From Kitasatospora phosalacinea (GTDB taxonomy: Bacteria; Actinomycetota; Actinomycetes; Streptomycetales; Streptomycetaceae), in the NCBI RefSeq assembly GCF_000716545.1, contig NZ_JNWZ01000056.1, forward strand, positions 1 to 45,505: a DNA stretch of 45,505 nt, written 5' to 3'. The notes below the pieces were generated by a model, which was not told where the DNA came from, searched no databases, and saw only the letters and a list, made by a program, of their open reading frames with translations. A program made the translations under genes and the position numbers. This document shows, piece after piece, positions 17,135-26,267 of this stretch. Numbering within the stretch: the first letter of the stretch is position 1; every line of letters starts with the position of its first letter.

Positions 17135-18079
17135 TCAGCGTGGGGCGGGGGTGAGGGTGAGGAGGGTGGCTTCGGGGGGGCAGGCGAAGCGGACGGGGGT
17201 GTAGCGGTTGGTGCCGCAGCCGGCGGAGACGTGGAGGTAGGAGCGGTGGTGGGGGGTGGTGTGGGTGGAGAGGCCCTTGACGCGGTCGGCGTCGAGGTCG
17301 CAGTTGGTGACGAGGGCGCCGTAGAAGGGGATGCAGAGCTGGCCGCCGTGGGTGTGGCCGGCCAGGATCAGGGGGTAGCCGTCGGCGGTGAAGGCGTCGA
17401 GGGTGCGGAGGTAGGGGGCGTGGACGACGGCGAGGGAGAGGTCGGCGTCGGGGGAGGGGCCGCCGGCGACGGAGGCGTAGTCGTCGTGGCGGATGTGGGG
17501 GTCGTCGAGGCCGGTGAACTCGATGTCGAGGCCGGCGACGGCGAGGCGGCCGCGGGCGTTGTTGAGGTTGAGCCAGCCGGCCTGGTCGAAGCCGTCGCGG
17601 AGTTTCTGCCAGGGGTTGTGGACGGCGCCGGAGATGCCGCGGCGGCCGGTGCCGTCGGGGTTGTTGAGGCCGTGGACGCCGCTGCGCAGGGCCTTGAGGT
17701 AGCGGGTGGGGCTCTTGCGGGCCGGGCCGTAGTAGTCGTTGGAGCCGAAGACGTAGACGCCGGGGAAGTCCATCAGCGGGCCGAGGGCGTCCAGGGCGGC
17801 GGGGACGCCGAGCGGGTCGGAGAGGTTGTCGCCGGTGTTGACCACCAGGTCGGGGCGCAGGCCCGCCAGGCTCTTCAGCCAGCGCTGCTTCTTGGCCTGG
17901 CCGTTGACCATGTGGATGTCGGAGACCTGGAGGATCCGGACCGGCCGGGCGCCGGCGGGCAGGATCGGGACCTCGACGCGGCGCAGGCGGAACGAGCGCA
18001 CCTCGTACCCGGCGGCGTAGACGAGACAGGCGGCGCCGGCGGCGGCGACACCGAGCGGGACGGAGTACAGCGGTCGCAT
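17135..18079 (-). CDS. membrane-anchored metallophosphoesterase (YkuE/YaeI type)
   Basis: The 314-aa protein has one N-terminal hydrophobic segment (~residues 6-24) and a calcineurin-like phosphoesterase domain with its metal-binding blocks in order: DIH (~54-56), GDN (~83-85), GSND (the GNHD-type block), HAP and GHTHGGQ. It probably acts outside or at the membrane on phosphodiester or phosphomonoester substrates such as lipid A-like lipids in other bacteria. The substrate in actinomycetes is unknown. It is the first chromosomal gene beside the tRNA. Mycobacteria have a comparable phosphoesterase gene (Rv3683) next to ponA2. Confidence 0.87.
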   Translation of the reverse strand: MRPLYSVPLGVAAAGAACLVYAAGYEVRSFRLRRVEVPILPAGARPVRILQVSDIHMVNGQAKKQRWLKSLAGLRPDLVVNTGDNLSDPLGVPAALDALGPLMDFPGVYVFGSNDYYGPARKSPTRYLKALRSGVHGLNNPDGTGRRGISGAVHNPWQKLRDGFDQAGWLNLNNARGRLAVAGLDIEFTGLDDPHIRHDDYASVAGGPSPDADLSLAVVHAPYLRTLDAFTADGYPLILAGHTHGGQLCIPFYGALVTNCDLDADRVKGLSTHTTPHHRSYLHVSAGCGTNRYTPVRFACPPEATLLTLTPAPR

Positions 18080-18268
18080 CGGTCCATGGTCGCAGACGGG
18101 TGGCAGGGCCGTACGGGCGCCCGGGTGCCGAGCGGCCCGACGGGGCGTCAGGGGCGGTTCGGTGACGGGGTCGGTGACGGTGCCGGGGGAGGTGGTGGGG
18201 CCGGTGCCGGAGGTGACCGGAGGTAAATGGGGCGGCAGGGAGGCGGGGCAGGTGCCAGAATCGGCGGC

Positions 18269-18724
18269 ATGACGACGCTCAAGGAGCAGCTGCAGGAGGA
18301 CCTCACGGCTGCGATCAAGGCACGGGACGAGCTGCGCTCGTCCACCCTGCGGCTGACGCTCGCCGCGGTCACCAGTGCGGAGGTGGCGGGCCAGGAGAAG
18401 CGCGTGCTGTCCGACGACGAGGTGCTGCAGGTGATCGGCAAGGAGGCGAAGAAGCGCCGGGAGGCGGCGGCCGCCTTCGAGGGCGCCGGCCGGGCCGAGC
18501 AGGCCGCGCGGGAGCGGGCCGAGGGCGAGGTGCTGGCGGAGTTCCTGCCGAAGCAGCTGTCGGACGAGGAGCTGGCGGCCGTGGTCGCCGCCGCGGTGGC
18601 GGAGTCCGGGGCGAGCGGTCCGCAGGGCATGGGCGCCGTGATGAAGCTGGTGCGCCCGCAGGTGGAGGGCAAGGCGGACGGCGGCCGGGTGGCCGCCGCG
18701 GTGAAGGCCGCCCTGGCCGGCTGA
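18269..18724 (+). CDS. GatB/YqeY domain protein
   Basis: The 151-aa protein is a complete stand-alone YqeY domain: LKEQLQEDLTAAIKARDE...STLRLTLAAV at the N-terminus, then a helical KRREAAAAFEGAGR region and the C-terminal segment MGAVMKLVRPQVEGKADGGRV. The domain resembles the tail of the GatB amidotransferase subunit and may bind tRNA. It starts at ATG 18269; the ribosome binding site is weak. It is divergent from the phosphoesterase gene and convergent with the PBP gene. Confidence 0.9.
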   Translation: MTTLKEQLQEDLTAAIKARDELRSSTLRLTLAAVTSAEVAGQEKRVLSDDEVLQVIGKEAKKRREAAAAFEGAGRAEQAARERAEGEVLAEFLPKQLSDEELAAVVAAAVAESGASGPQGMGAVMKLVRPQVEGKADGGRVAAAVKAALAG

Positions 18725-18801
18725 CGGCCGGAGTCCGAGCCCGAGCCGGACCCGGAGCCGGACCCCGAGCCCGAGCCGGACCCGGAGGAGCCGGGAACGC
18801 G

Positions 18802-18843
18802 GAAGCCGCCCGCACGGAGGAGGTCCTTCGTGCGGGCGGCTTC
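18802..18843. terminator. bidirectional terminator
   Basis: Perfect 14-bp arms (18802-18815 and 18830-18843) lie between the convergent YqeY and PBP genes. Just before it, 18731-18790 is a GAGCC/GGACCC-type simple repeat without coding potential. Confidence 0.8.
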
Positions 18844-18885
18844 GTCGTGCGCGCCGTCGGGGCCGTCGGAGCCGCCGGCGTCCGG

Positions 18886-21201
18886 TCAGTGCCGACCGGG
18901 CTTGGTGGTGGTGCCGGCGATGGTGCCGGGCGGGAAGGTGATGCCGCCGGTGGGCCAGCCGGTGGTGCCGCCGTCGGTGGCGCCGCCGTTGGTGGTGCCT
19001 GCGTTGGTGGCGCCTCCGTTGGCACCGCCGTTGGTGGCGCCGGCGTTGGTGGTGCCGCCGTTGGGCCGACCGTTGTTCCCGCCCTGGACGTTGTCGCCGG
19101 AGGGGGCGGACGGGCTGTCACCGGGGTTGGGGGACTGGGAGGGCTGCGGGATGTCGACCTTCTGGAAGGAGCGCGGGGTGCTGCCGTCGAGGGCGTCGTT
19201 CATCGCCTTCTGCCAGATCGGGCCGGGGCCGTCGGAGCCGTAGACCGCCTCGAAGGGCTTGCCGCCGATGCGGATGTTGCGCATCGGGACGTTGCCGCCG
19301 ACGCCGCCGAGCCAGACCGAGGTGGCCAGGTCGGGGGTGTAGCCGGTGAACCAGGCCGCGTAGCGGTTGTCGGTGGTGCCGGTCTTGCCGGCGATCTGGC
19401 GGCCGTCGTCGAGGCCGAGGGCGGAGCCGGTGCCCTTCTCGGTGACGCCGAGCAGCAGGGTGTTGATGCCGTCCGCGGTGGTCTGGGACATCGCCTGGTT
19501 GCAGTTGGCGCTCGGGACGCCGATCGACTTGCCGTTGGCGCCGGTGACCGAGGTGATCGCGACCGGGGAGCAGTAGAGGCCGCGGGCGGCGAAGGCCGCG
19601 TACGCGCCGGCCATCTGCAGCGGGCTGACCTCCTGGGTGCCCAGGGTCATCGAGGCGACCTGCTGGATCTTGGTGCCGTTGGCCAGGGTGCCGAGGCCCA
19701 GCTTGTCGGTCATCTGCTTCACCGGGCACAGGCCCATCTGCTGCTCGAGCTGGATGAAGTAGGTGTTGACCGACTTCTGCATGGCGATCTGCAGGCTGTA
19801 CGGGCCGCGTTCGCTGCTGGACTCGTTGGTCAGCGTCTGCGGGTCGTGGGTGGAGCCCTCGCAGGTCGACATCTTGGGGTACTCCATGCTGTAGGGCGAG
19901 GGGTACTCCTGGCTGATCGGGATGCCGGACTCCAGGGCGGCCGCGGCCACGATCGGCTTGAAGGTCGAGCCGGGGGAGAAGCCGTTGCCGCCGCCCATCG
20001 ACGCGCCGACGTTGAGGTTCAGCACGATCTGGTTCTTCGAGGTGTCCAGGCCGTACGGGCGGGTCTGCGCCATGGCGAGGATCTTGCCGGTGCCGGGCTC
20101 GACCATGGTGCCGGCGGCGGACACCGGGTCGGTCACGTAGACCTTCTTGGTGACCGCGTTGTACATCGCGCTCTGCTTGTCCGGGTCGATGGTGGTGTTG
20201 ATCTTCAACCCGCCCTGCGACCACAGCTTCTGGCGGTCCGCCGCGGTCGCGCCGAACGCCGGGTCCTGCTTGACCACGTGGCGCACGTAGTCGCAGAAGA
20301 AGCCCATGCCGTTCTGCGCGGTGATGCAGCCGTTCTGCGGCTCGGAGTACTTGATGCCGAGCGGGGCCTCGAGGGCGGCCTTGGCCTGCTCGGGGGTGAT
20401 GTGCTTGTACTCCAGCAGCTTGTTGATCACCGTGTTGCGGCGGGTCTGCGCGGCCTGCGGGTGGGCGATCGGGTCGTACGCCGTGGGGTTCTGCACCAGG
20501 CCGGCCAGCATCGCGGCCTCGGGGACGGTGAGGTCCTTGGCGCTCTTGCTGAAGTACCGGTTGGCGGCGGCCTCGACGCCGTACGCCTGGTGGCCGTAGA
20601 AGGTGATGTTCAGGTAGTTGGTGAGGATCTGGTCCTTGGACAGGTCCTCCTCCAGCTTGATGGCGTACTTCAGCTCCTGGATCTTGCGGCCCAGGCTCTT
20701 CTTGGTGGCTTCCAGGAACGCCTGCTGGTCGTCGCCGGCCTGCTCGACGAAGACGTTCTTCACGTACTGCTGGGTGAGCGTGGAGGCGCCCTGCGCGGTG
20801 GTGCCGGACTCGGCGTTCTTGGTGATCGCGCGGAGCACGCCCTTGAGGTCGACGGCGCCGTGCTCGTAGAACCGGGCGTCCTCGATGTCGACCTGGGCCT
20901 GGCGCATCACCGGGGCCATCTGCTCGGCGGTGAGGATGGTGCGGTCGCGGTCGTACACCTTGGCGATCAGGCCGCCCTTGGCGTCGTAGATCATCGACGC
21001 CTGGGAGAGGGTGGGCTGCTTGAAGTCGTCCGGGATGTTCTCGAACGACTCCGCGGTGTCCTTGGCGGTCAGGCCGAACGCGCCGACCGCGGGGAGCGCC
21101 ATTCCGGCGACCAGGACGCCGGCCAGGATCGAGCCGCCCAGGAACTTGACGCCGTGCCCTGCCTTGTCCGTGAAGGAGCCAGTGGATCGCGAAGGTGCCA
21201 T
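18886..21201 (-). CDS. class A penicillin-binding protein (bifunctional transglycosylase/transpeptidase)
   Basis: The 771-aa protein has a signal-anchor (~residues 17-43). The GT51 glycosyltransferase domain shows the catalytic Glu107 in IEDARFYEHG and QGASTLTQQ (137-145). The transpeptidase domain has the SxxK nucleophile Ser412 (GSTFK), SVN (477-479) and KTGT (606-609). The last ~75 residues are a low-complexity Gly/Thr/Asn/Ala repeat with no PASTA domain. It polymerises and crosslinks peptidoglycan outside the membrane. ATG 21201 matches the family start; the reading frame stays open upstream but without family features. It is divergent from wblA, as ponA2 is beside whiB4 in mycobacteria. 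Confidence 0.93.
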   Translation of the reverse strand: MAPSRSTGSFTDKAGHGVKFLGGSILAGVLVAGMALPAVGAFGLTAKDTAESFENIPDDFKQPTLSQASMIYDAKGGLIAKVYDRDRTILTAEQMAPVMRQAQVDIEDARFYEHGAVDLKGVLRAITKNAESGTTAQGASTLTQQYVKNVFVEQAGDDQQAFLEATKKSLGRKIQELKYAIKLEEDLSKDQILTNYLNITFYGHQAYGVEAAANRYFSKSAKDLTVPEAAMLAGLVQNPTAYDPIAHPQAAQTRRNTVINKLLEYKHITPEQAKAALEAPLGIKYSEPQNGCITAQNGMGFFCDYVRHVVKQDPAFGATAADRQKLWSQGGLKINTTIDPDKQSAMYNAVTKKVYVTDPVSAAGTMVEPGTGKILAMAQTRPYGLDTSKNQIVLNLNVGASMGGGNGFSPGSTFKPIVAAAALESGIPISQEYPSPYSMEYPKMSTCEGSTHDPQTLTNESSSERGPYSLQIAMQKSVNTYFIQLEQQMGLCPVKQMTDKLGLGTLANGTKIQQVASMTLGTQEVSPLQMAGAYAAFAARGLYCSPVAITSVTGANGKSIGVPSANCNQAMSQTTADGINTLLLGVTEKGTGSALGLDDGRQIAGKTGTTDNRYAAWFTGYTPDLATSVWLGGVGGNVPMRNIRIGGKPFEAVYGSDGPGPIWQKAMNDALDGSTPRSFQKVDIPQPSQSPNPGDSPSAPSGDNVQGGNNGRPNGGTTNAGATNGGANGGATNAGTTNGGATDGGTTGWPTGGITFPPGTIAGTTTKPGRH

Positions 21202-21601
21202 GGGGAGAACCCTACGTCGCGGAATCCCGTACAGGGCGGCAGGTGTTCGCCTACGCTTGTCACAGAACTGCGACAGCTTCGCTCTGTTCATCGTCATCAC
21301 TCTTGTGAGTGATGAGCTTTGTCCGATTCGTGGCATTGTGTCCGTGATTCGGGCCGATGCGCGGCGGGCGGCTGTCGCGCACCGTGACGAAAGCGCCTCT
21401 TTCGACCCTGGCAAGGCCCCCGACCTGCGGTCACTCCAACGAGTGAGCTGCTGGACACCCATAGTCCGATCGGGTCATGCGAGATTGGGCATACAGGGGC
21501 TGTTGCGTCGTGCCGTTCTTCCGTAACGTCCTCAACTGGCAACGGTGAATATGCCGTTGCCGCCGTGGGGGAGCCCCGAATCGGGAGAGGACGGCGCCGG
21601 G
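21202..21601. promoter_or_regulatory. divergent regulatory region between the PBP gene and wblA
   Basis: The 400-bp stretch has no gene. A perfect palindrome (arms 21295-21302 and 21307-21314, 4-base centre) lies about 95 bases from the PBP start and could be an operator. No confident -35/-10 pair is visible. The wblA promoter is developmentally regulated in Streptomyces, but I cannot assign factors to sites here. Confidence 0.45.
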
Positions 21602-21925
21602 ATGGGCTGGGTGGACGACTGGAGCGCGCAGGCGGCGTGCCGCACGAGCGATCCGGATGAACTGTTCGTGCAGGGGGCGGCGCAGAACCGCGCCAAGGCG
21701 GTGTGCAGCGGGTGTCCGGTGCGCACCGAGTGCCTCGCGGACGCGCTCGACAACCGGGTCGAGTTCGGCGTCTGGGGCGGAATGACGGAGCGCGAGCGGC
21801 GGGCGCTGCTGCGCCGTCGGCCGACCGTGGACTCGTGGCGCCGGCTGCTGGAGACCGCGCGCACCGAGTACGAGGAGTCGCTGGCGACCGGAGTGGTCCT
21901 GCGGGACTACGCCCAGGCCGGCTGA
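21602..21925 (+). CDS. wblA: WhiB-family iron-sulfur regulator WblA
   Basis: The 107-aa protein begins MGWVDDWSAQAAC. It has the four cysteines of a [4Fe-4S] WhiB protein in the order C...CxxCxxxxxC (ending CSGCPVRTEC), then the turn GVWGGMT and a basic RERRALLRRR tail. The sequence closely matches WblA of Streptomyces as I recall it, a pleiotropic repressor of antibiotic production needed for aerial growth. ATG 21602 has GGAGAGG 11 bases away; in-frame starts at 21545 (GTG) and 21551 (ATG) would add up to 19 residues. It lies next to the ArsA-like pair, the same arrangement as mycobacterial whiB4. Confidence 0.92.
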   Translation: MGWVDDWSAQAACRTSDPDELFVQGAAQNRAKAVCSGCPVRTECLADALDNRVEFGVWGGMTERERRALLRRRPTVDSWRRLLETARTEYEESLATGVVLRDYAQAG

Positions 21926-21932
21926 CGATCCG

Positions 21933-23108
21933 TCAGGAGCCGTCGGCGGGCGGGCCGTCGAGCCGGTCGGTGGGGGAGCCGAGCCGGTCGCCGATGGCCC
22001 GCAGGCCGTCCAGGTCGTGGACGTCGCCGGGGAGGGCGGCCACCTCGGCGATCGGTACGTCCGGGTAGACCGAGGCGAAGCGGTTGCGGGTGCGCCGCTC
22101 CCTCGTCATGATCTGCATCCGTTCGGCGTGCAGCCGCAGCAGGCCGGCGGCCAGCGTCTCGGCCTCCACCCCGGCGTGCGGGGTGCCGTTCTCCTCCAGC
22201 GCCTCGGCGGCGGCCAGCGCGCGTTCGGCGGTGAGCTGCGGGGCGCCGCTGGAGTGGACCCGGTTGAGCACCAGGCCGGCCAGTGGCATGTCGTCGTCGG
22301 CGAGCCGGTCGACGAAGTAGGCGGCCTCGCGCAGCGCGTCCCGTTCCGGGGCGGCGACCACCAGGAACGCGGTGCCCTCGGCCTTCAGCAACTGGTAGGT
22401 GCGGTCGGCGCGTTCCCGGAAACCGCCGAACATCGAGTCGGTCGCGGAGACGAACGTCTGGATGTCGCTGAGCAGTTGGGCGCCGAAGATCTTTCCGAGG
22501 GTGCCGCTGATCAGCCCCATGCCGACGTTGAGGAACTTCATCGCGGAGCGGCCGCCGACCTTGGCGGGGGCGGTCAGCAGCCGGATCACCCGGCCGTCCA
22601 GGAAGGACCCGAGGCGGCTCGGGGCGTCCAGGAAGTCCAGCGCGGAGCGGGACGGCGGGGTGTCGACGACGATCAGGTCCCAGCGGTCCTCGGCGCGGAG
22701 CTGGCCGAGCTTCTCCATCGCCATGTACTCCTGGGTGCCGGCGAAACCGGCCGACAGCGACTGGTAGAACGGGTTCTCCATGATCGCCTTGGCCCGGTCG
22801 GGCTCCGCGTGGGCCAGCACGACCTCGTCGAAGGTCCGCTTCATGTCCAGCATCATGGCCTGGAGTTCGCCCTCGCCGCGGGTGCCCCGGACCACCCGCG
22901 GGGTGTTGTCGAGCTCGCTCAGGCCCATCGACTGGGCCAGCCGGCGGGCCGGGTCGATGGTCAGCACCACGACGCGGCGGCCGCGTTCGGCGGCGCGCAG
23001 GCCGATCGCCGCGGCGGTGGTGGTCTTGCCGACGCCGCCGGAGCCGCAGCAGACCACGATCCGGGTCGCCGGGTCGTCGATCAGGGTGTCGATGTCCAGC
23101 CCGGTCAT
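21933..23108 (-). CDS. ArsA/Get3-like ATPase, second of pair
   Basis: The 391-aa protein has a deviant Walker A CGSGGVGKTT (~residues 21-30), switch-region aspartates in TIDPARRLAQS, and DLIVVDTPPSRSALDFLDAP. This is the SIMIBI ATPase fold of ArsA/Get3. A LDMKRTFDEVV helix and a hydrophobic client-binding region lie in the middle. It lacks arsenite cysteines and has no arsenic genes nearby. Paired copies next to a whiB4/wblA gene are conserved in actinobacteria (Rv3679/Rv3680). Its ATG overlaps the stop of the upstream partner (ATGA), pointing to an obligate heteromer. Confidence 0.9.
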   Translation of the reverse strand: MTGLDIDTLIDDPATRIVVCCGSGGVGKTTTAAAIGLRAAERGRRVVVLTIDPARRLAQSMGLSELDNTPRVVRGTRGEGELQAMMLDMKRTFDEVVLAHAEPDRAKAIMENPFYQSLSAGFAGTQEYMAMEKLGQLRAEDRWDLIVVDTPPSRSALDFLDAPSRLGSFLDGRVIRLLTAPAKVGGRSAMKFLNVGMGLISGTLGKIFGAQLLSDIQTFVSATDSMFGGFRERADRTYQLLKAEGTAFLVVAAPERDALREAAYFVDRLADDDMPLAGLVLNRVHSSGAPQLTAERALAAAEALEENGTPHAGVEAETLAAGLLRLHAERMQIMTRERRTRNRFASVYPDVPIAEVAALPGDVHDLDGLRAIGDRLGSPTDRLDGPPADGS

Positions 23109-24190
23109 GCCGCTCCCTGCCGCTTCAGCTCGCCCGCCAGCCGGTACAGCCCGGCCAGGTCCATGCCCTCGCCGATCAGCGGCAACTCGTAGGTGGGGAG
23201 CTTGAGTTGCTGGATCTCGGCGCGCTGGGCGCGTTCCAGCTCGACCCGCTCGGCATGCTCCCTGGCCTGTTCCAGCAGCGGGTCGAGCAGCGGTTCCACG
23301 TTCGCCCGGACGGTCTCCGGCTTGCGCGAGCGCCCGCCCAGGCCGGCCTCGCCGAGGGCCAGCGCCACCTCCTCGCGGTGGTCGCCGTCGGCCGCCGCCA
23401 CCGCCGCCGCGTCCAGTATCGGCGGGCGCACCATGTTGACCAGCACGCCGCCGACCGGCAGGCCGGAGGCGCGCAGGTCGGCGATCCCGTCCACGGTCTC
23501 CTGCACCGGCATCTCCTCCAGCAGGGTGGTGAAGTGCACCGCCGTCTCCGGGGAGCGCAGCACCCGCATCACGGCCTGCGCCTGGGAGTGGATCGGCCCT
23601 ATCCGGGCCAGGCCCGCGACCTCGGAGTTGACGTTCAGGAAGCGGGTCAGCCGGCCGGTGGGCGGGGCGTCCATCACCACCGCGTCGTAGCGGCGGCGCC
23701 CGTCCGGGCCCTTGCGGCGGGCCGCCTCGCAGGCCTTGCCGGTGAGCAGCACGTCCCGCACGCCGGGGGCGACGGTGGTGGCGAAGTCCACGAAGCCGAC
23801 CTTCTGCAGGGCCTTCCCGGCCCGGCCCAGCTTGTAGAACATCTCCAGGTACTCCAGCAGCGCCTGCTCGGTGTCGATCGCCAGCGCGTGCACCTCGCCG
23901 TGGCCCCGGCCGGGCAGCCCGAGCTGGGCGGGCGTCACGGTGGCCACCCGGCGTTCCTCGTACGGCAGCGCGGCGATCTGGAACAGCTCGGCGATGCCCT
24001 GCCGGCCCTCCACCTCGATCAGCAGGGTGCGGCCGCCGTCGGCGGCCAGCGCCAGGGCCAGGGCGGCGGCCAGCGTGGTCTTGCCGGTGCCGCCCTTCCC
24101 GCTGACCACGTGCAGCCGGACGCCCTCCCAGTCGGGTTCCCGCAGCGGTGCCCGATCGGTCGGCCCCGCCGTGCCGCTGGTGCCCGCCAC
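23105..24190 (-). CDS. ArsA/Get3-like ATPase, first of pair
   Basis: The 361-aa protein has Walker A SGKGGTGKTT (~residues 31-40), a LLIEVEGRQGIAELF segment typical of the first partner, and DAVVMDAPPTGR as switch II. GTG 24190 is preceded by GGAG with 7-base spacing; in-frame starts further upstream would add a Gly/Arg-rich, repeat-derived tail and are less likely. The gene is coupled to the second ATPase through an ATGA overlap. Mycobacterial homologues form a complex linked to redox or glycerol metabolism; the client in Streptomyces is not known to me. Confidence 0.9.
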   Translation of the reverse strand: MAGTSGTAGPTDRAPLREPDWEGVRLHVVSGKGGTGKTTLAAALALALAADGGRTLLIEVEGRQGIAELFQIAALPYEERRVATVTPAQLGLPGRGHGEVHALAIDTEQALLEYLEMFYKLGRAGKALQKVGFVDFATTVAPGVRDVLLTGKACEAARRKGPDGRRRYDAVVMDAPPTGRLTRFLNVNSEVAGLARIGPIHSQAQAVMRVLRSPETAVHFTTLLEEMPVQETVDGIADLRASGLPVGGVLVNMVRPPILDAAAVAAADGDHREEVALALGEAGLGGRSRKPETVRANVEPLLDPLLEQAREHAERVELERAQRAEIQQLKLPTYELPLIGEGMDLAGLYRLAGELKRQGAA

Positions 24191-24201
24191 GCCCGTTCTC
24201 C

Positions 24202-24235
24202 GTCCGTCGCTGTCCGTCGCTGTCCGTCGCTGTCC
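24202..24235. repeat. 10-bp tandem repeat (GTCCGTCGCT)
   Basis: About 3.4 units of GTCCGTCGCT lie directly upstream of the GTG start of the ArsA-like gene, within its leader. Such slippage-prone repeats could vary in copy number between strains. Confidence 0.7.
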
Positions 24236-24386
24236 GCCGCCGTGCCCGCCGGCCGCTCCGGGGCCGCCCCCACCGCGAGCGTAACCAGCCGGTGGTCCGG
24301 ATGCCGGGAGCACCCCGGCGGCCCCGGCGAATCATGCCCGCTTTGTGTCCCACCTCACACCGGCCCGGGCGGCTAGAGTCACCCCC

Positions 24387-24542
24387 ATGACCAAGTGGGA
24401 ATACGTCACCGTGCCGCTGCTCGTGCACGCCACCAAGCAGATCCTCGACACCTGGGGCCAGGACGGCTGGGAGCTCGTCCAGGTCGTCCCCGGGCCGAAC
24501 CCGGAGCAGCTGGTCGCGTACCTCAAGCGCGAGAAGGAGTAG
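24387..24542 (+). CDS. DUF4177-like protein, 51 aa
   Basis: The very small protein MTKWEYVTVPLLVHATKQIL continues with DTWGQDGWELVQVVPGP and ends AYLKREKE. WGxDGWELV is the DUF4177 core: a strand, then a helix, then a strand. It starts at ATG 24387, divergent from the ArsA pair and 3 bases before the RidA-like gene. A protein of this type (Rv3678A in M. tuberculosis) has the same neighbour there. Function unknown. Confidence 0.85.
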   Translation: MTKWEYVTVPLLVHATKQILDTWGQDGWELVQVVPGPNPEQLVAYLKREKE

Positions 24543-24545
24543 GGC

Positions 24546-25010
24546 ATGGGCCAGGTCGAGCAGAGGCTCGCCGAGCTGGGGCTGACGCTGCCCGAGGTCG
24601 CCGCCCCGGTCGCCGCGTACGTCCCGGCGGTGCGCGACGGCGCGCACGTGCTGACCTCGGGCCAGCTGCCGTTCGTCGGCGGGAAGCTCCCGCTGAGCGG
24701 CAAGGTCGGCGCCGAGGTCACCGCCGAGGACGCCAAGGAGCTGGCGCAGGTCTGCGCGCTGAACGCGCTGGCCGCGGTCAAGTCGGTGATCGGCGACCTG
24801 GACCGGGTCGAGCAGGTCGTGAAGGTGGTCGGCTTCGTCGCCTCCGCCCCCGACTTCACCGGCCAGCCCGGGGTGGTCAACGGCACCAGCGAACTGCTGG
24901 GCAAGGTGTTCGGCGACAAGGGCGTGCACGCCCGCAGCGCCGTCGGCGTGGCGGTGCTGCCGCTGGACGCGCCGGTCGAGGTCGAGCTGATGGTGCGGGT
25001 CCGGGACTGA
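24546..25010 (+). CDS. RidA-family (YjgF-like) protein
   Basis: The 154-aa protein shows the RidA/YjgF fold pattern: VRDGAHVLTSGQLPFVGGKLPLSG at the N-terminus, NALAAVKSVIGDLDRV helix, VVKVVGFVASAPDF strand and ARSAVGVAVLPLDAPVEVELMVRV at the C-terminus. This longer subgroup differs from the enamine-deaminase RidA proper and lacks its usual C-terminal Arg-x-x-Arg context. Members usually act on reactive enamines/imines or bind small ligands. It is translated with the DUF4177 gene. Confidence 0.85.
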   Translation: MGQVEQRLAELGLTLPEVAAPVAAYVPAVRDGAHVLTSGQLPFVGGKLPLSGKVGAEVTAEDAKELAQVCALNALAAVKSVIGDLDRVEQVVKVVGFVASAPDFTGQPGVVNGTSELLGKVFGDKGVHARSAVGVAVLPLDAPVEVELMVRVRD

Positions 25011-25110
25011 CCCGGATCCGATGTCGTGGGGCCCGTCGCCGTTCGCGGTGGCGGGCCCGCCGCGTTCCCGGGCGGGGAGCGCCGGGGCGGTGCGGTTAAC
25101 ATCCGTGAAC

Positions 25111-25953
25111 ATGCTGGAGATGCCGCCGTCCTGGCCCGCCCGAATCCGCGCCCTGGCCGCGGGGGAGCTCGTCCCCGTGCCGCCGAAGCCCTCCGCCACC
25201 GTGGTGCTGCTGCGCGAGGGCGCGGCCGGCCCCGAGGCGTACCTGCTGCGGCGGCGCGCCACGATGGCCTTCGCCGGGGGCATGTACGCCTACCCGGGCG
25301 GCGGGGTGGACCCGCGCGACCGGGAGGTGCGCCCGCCGTGGGCCGGACCGTCGCCCGCCGAGTGGGCCGGGCGGCTGGGGGTGGACGAGCCGACCGCGTG
25401 CGCGGTGCTGTGCGCGGCCGTCCGGGAGACCTTCGAGGAGGCCGGGGTGCTGCTGGCCGGGCCGGACGCGCGGACGCTGGTCGAGCCCCGGGACTGGGCC
25501 GCCGAGCGGGGCGCGCTGGAGCGGCACGAGGTGTCGCTGGCCGAGTTCCTGCTGGAGCACCGGCTGGTGCTGCGCAGCGACCTGCTGGCGGCCTGGGCGC
25601 GCTGGGTGACGCCCGAGTTCGAGGAGCGGCGCTTCGACACCTGGTTCTTCGCCGCCGCGCTGCCGGCCGGGCAGGCCGCCGCGGACACCGTCGGGGAGGC
25701 CGACCGGGTCGCCTGGCTCACCCCCGCCGAGGCGGTGGCCGGGTTCGAGGCGGGCGAGTTCGGGATGCTGCCGCCGACCGTCACGGTGCTGCGCGAGCTG
25801 CTGCCGCTGCGGGCCGCGGCCGAGCTGCCCGGGGCGGCGGAGGGCCGGAAGGTGGTGCCGGTGCTGGGGCGCGCGGAGGTCGCCGGGGACCGCATGACGG
25901 TGCGCTGGGACGGGTATGACGAGCTGACTATCGACGGAGAGTTCCCGGCGTGA
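25111..25953 (+). CDS. NUDIX hydrolase
   Basis: The 280-aa protein has an N-terminal SATVVLLREG...AYLLRRRATMAFAGGMYAYPGGGVDPRD strand set and the NUDIX box split by an insertion, ending AAVRETFEEAGVLL (about residues 112-125). The insertion and C-terminal WVTPEFEERRFDTWFF segment are typical of long actinobacterial and NUDT19-like members, which hydrolyse CoA or nucleotide diphosphate derivatives. The true substrate is unknown. ATG 25111 lies close to a TTAACAT sequence, so the mRNA may be nearly leaderless. Confidence 0.88.
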   Translation: MLEMPPSWPARIRALAAGELVPVPPKPSATVVLLREGAAGPEAYLLRRRATMAFAGGMYAYPGGGVDPRDREVRPPWAGPSPAEWAGRLGVDEPTACAVLCAAVRETFEEAGVLLAGPDARTLVEPRDWAAERGALERHEVSLAEFLLEHRLVLRSDLLAAWARWVTPEFEERRFDTWFFAAALPAGQAAADTVGEADRVAWLTPAEAVAGFEAGEFGMLPPTVTVLRELLPLRAAAELPGAAEGRKVVPVLGRAEVAGDRMTVRWDGYDELTIDGEFPA

Positions 25954-26075
25954 GAACCTTCCCCCGGAACGATCACCGGCCCCGCCGGGCGACCCGTTCC
26001 GGGGCGGGCCCCGTGCCGGCCCCTACCGTTGACCTGCAACCGCACCGACCGTCTTGACCTCGGAAGGAGACTCCG

Positions 26076-26267
26076 ATGGCCCACAACGACGTGGCTCGCC
26101 GGACCTCGGCCCTGCCCGCCCGCCCCGTCATCCCCCGCGCCGCCGCCCGCGACGGGAGCGCGCCCCGGGAGACCGTCCGCCCGCTGACCCGCGACCTGCC
26201 CGGCCGCGCCCTGCTCCGCCCGCTTCCCGCGCGCCGGCTCAGCCGCGACGAACGGGACGCCGCGTGA
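26076..26267 (+). CDS. hypothetical basic protein, 63 aa
   Basis: ATG 26076 has a very good AAGGAG site (26063-26068). The product is Arg/Ala/Pro-rich, probably disordered, with no motif I know. Its TGA overlaps a GTG (GTGA) that opens a 15-codon frame leading into the MBL-fold gene. The strong ribosome binding site and coupling argue that it is translated, perhaps as a leader of the downstream gene. Confidence 0.5.
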   Translation: MAHNDVARRTSALPARPVIPRAAARDGSAPRETVRPLTRDLPGRALLRPLPARRLSRDERDAA